From the NCBI GenBank assembly GCA_016946835.1, contig JACVTC010000597.1:1-16268 (forward strand): a DNA stretch of 16,268 nt, given 5' to 3'. Positions 15,383-16,268 of this stretch are shown here, piece by piece. The stretch's first letter is position 1; the number at the start of each line of letters is the position of its first letter. The notes below the pieces were generated by a model that searched no databases, was not told the origin of the DNA, and saw only the letters and a list, made by a program, of their open reading frames with translations. The position numbers were made by a program, and so were the translations under genes. Source of the DNA: Neocallimastix lanati (nom. inval.) (lineage: Eukaryota > Neocallimastigomycota > Neocallimastigomycetes > Neocallimastigales > Neocallimastigaceae).

Positions 15383-16268
15383 ATGGCCTATCAATTTAAC
15401 TTAGCTAAGGACCAACGTCTTCGTGGTGTATCCAATTTTGCCACATGGAATTTCCTTATCATGACTGCAGCTAGGAGATATGGAATGGAAGAATTCATTG
15501 AAGAAGATGTTATCTCTCACCTGAAGGATAATAACTATAGACTTAATCCTAATGAAGAATCTAAGACGGTAAAAGCTATCCTGAAGATTATTGAGGAATT
15601 ACAATTAAATCGTGGAGAAAATGTAAACTACAATGAAGTGTTTACTCAAAACCGAAATAGAATCATTGCTAAAGCAGAAGAGAAAGACTCTCAGTTAATG
15701 CTTATGGTGATTCAAAACGTTGAAGAAAAAATATTAAGGGAAGTTAGTAGAATGAAGAAAACATTCACAATTATGGAAAAACTAACTTCAAAATACGGTG
15801 ATAAGAATAATGACACTGAATACTGGCTCAAGAAATTGCGAAAACTTAAGGCAAATGACCGCAGCCAAATAATGAAGATGGCTGATAGCGTAAATGAAAT
15901 ATTCGGTGAAATGGAAGATGCCGGAGTAAATTTGACTGAAAGGGAAAAATTAAAGTACATGTTCAATATTTTACCAAATGACTTTAAAAACATTATAGAT
16001 GTAACTTTAGAAACTACCGCCAGACAATTATATGAAAGTATAAAAGATAGAATTTCAGCTAGATCATATCTAGAAAATTGGGAAAATACAATGGATGAAC
16101 ATGATGATCATGATGATCCAATGGATATAGATCTAATTGAAAAACGTTATAAAAATAAAAACTATCATAAAGGAAAAGGTTTTGTTAAGAAAATAAACAG
16201 AAACAATAACAAAACTAACAAAAATTTATATTGTCATATTTGTGAGATAAGAGGACATCTCACAAAAG
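15383..16268 (+). CDS. Copy D: Gag, 5' part (runs off the window)
   Basis: The ATG lies 10 bases after LTR3 and opens the same Gag as copies B and C, without interruption to the window edge (295 codons). It includes the shell region, the Asp/His-rich patch and the first three zinc ligands (C284, C287, H292) of the CX2CX4HX4C knuckle; the window ends before the fourth. No difference from copy B was seen. Confidence 0.92.
   Translation, partial: MAYQFNLAKDQRLRGVSNFATWNFLIMTAARRYGMEEFIEEDVISHLKDNNYRLNPNEESKTVKAILKIIEELQLNRGENVNYNEVFTQNRNRIIAKAEEKDSQLMLMVIQNVEEKILREVSRMKKTFTIMEKLTSKYGDKNNDTEYWLKKLRKLKANDRSQIMKMADSVNEIFGEMEDAGVNLTEREKLKYMFNILPNDFKNIIDVTLETTARQLYESIKDRISARSYLENWENTMDEHDDHDDPMDIDLIEKRYKNKNYHKGKGFVKKINRNNNKTNKNLYCHICEIRGHLTK

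Larger units (their letters stand above)
1..16268 (+). repeat. Head-to-tail tandem array of one LTR retrotransposon
   Basis: The whole window is a direct repeat with a unit of about 6.19 kb. Gag start codons lie at 3002, 9194 and 15383, and LTR starts at 2681, 8873 and 15063. Neighbouring copies share a single LTR, so the pattern is internal-LTR-internal-LTR-internal-LTR-internal. Copies are almost identical. The differences found by eye are 11 single-base run-length changes and one substitution (position 638). No non-repeat DNA occurs at either edge, so the true ends of the array are not known. Confidence 0.97.
15063..16268 (+). mobile_element. Ty1/copia LTR retrotransposon, copy D (3' truncated by window)
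   Basis: This is LTR3 followed by the first 886 bases of a Gag coding region. The window ends inside the CCHC zinc knuckle. No difference from copy B was found by eye in the coding part. Its presence shows that the array continues past the right edge. Confidence 0.94.

Noticed and set aside
1-16268. Prokaryotic or organellar origin suggested by high A+T content
   Set aside because: LTR retrotransposons with TG...CA LTRs, Gag zinc knuckle and copia-type pol are elements of eukaryotic nuclear genomes, and no bacterial or mitochondrial gene is present.

Overview
This window is made entirely of one kind of DNA: a head-to-tail array of a Ty1/copia-type LTR retrotransposon. All copies lie on the + strand. 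No host gene, RNA gene, CRISPR or bacterial feature is visible. The order Gag, protease, integrase, reverse transcriptase, RNase H defines the copia (Pseudoviridae-like) lineage. The very high A+T content, the long asparagine runs in the polyprotein and the eukaryotic element type suggest an AT-rich eukaryotic genome. An anaerobic gut fungus (Neocallimastigomycota) fits best. A dictyostelid or another AT-rich fungus is possible, and the sequence alone does not decide.

Layout: 1-2680 is the 3' part of the internal region of copy A (end of the linker, RT, RNase H). LTR1 is 2681-2991. The complete internal region of copy B is 2992-8872. LTR2 is 8873-9183. The complete internal region of copy C is 9184-15062. 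LTR3 is 15063-15372. The 5' end of copy D (Gag only) is 15373-16268. Each LTR is 310-311 bp, begins TGTTAA and ends TTAACA, follows a purine-rich tract GAGGGGGAG, and is shared by two neighbouring copies. The unit length is 6192 bp (B) and 6190 bp (C). No target-site duplication or flanking chromosome can be seen.

Coding logic: Gag, protease and integrase form one uninterrupted frame (1174 codons in copy B). A roughly 565-residue Asn-rich linker follows and contains a frame break that is identical in copies A, B and C (A8 run, then TTT TAA). A second frame then encodes the rest of the linker, the RT (YVDD) and the start of RNase H. A second break shared by the same three copies (A7 run) puts the last third of RNase H in a third frame, which ends inside the downstream LTR. 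Both shared breaks need the same +1 movement. They could be recoding or slippage sites, inherited defects, or systematic homopolymer errors.

The copies are otherwise nearly identical by eye. I found 11 copy-specific differences that are single-base run-length changes, and one substitution. This pattern is more typical of uncorrected long-read consensus, or of very recent amplification, than of ageing elements. Copy B is the most intact. Copies A and C carry extra frame breaks. The main points of interest are the shared-LTR tandem arrangement, the fixed +1 breaks placed between integrase and RT and within RNase H, the lack of a recognisable primer binding site, and the block-wise change in isoleucine codon choice along pol.
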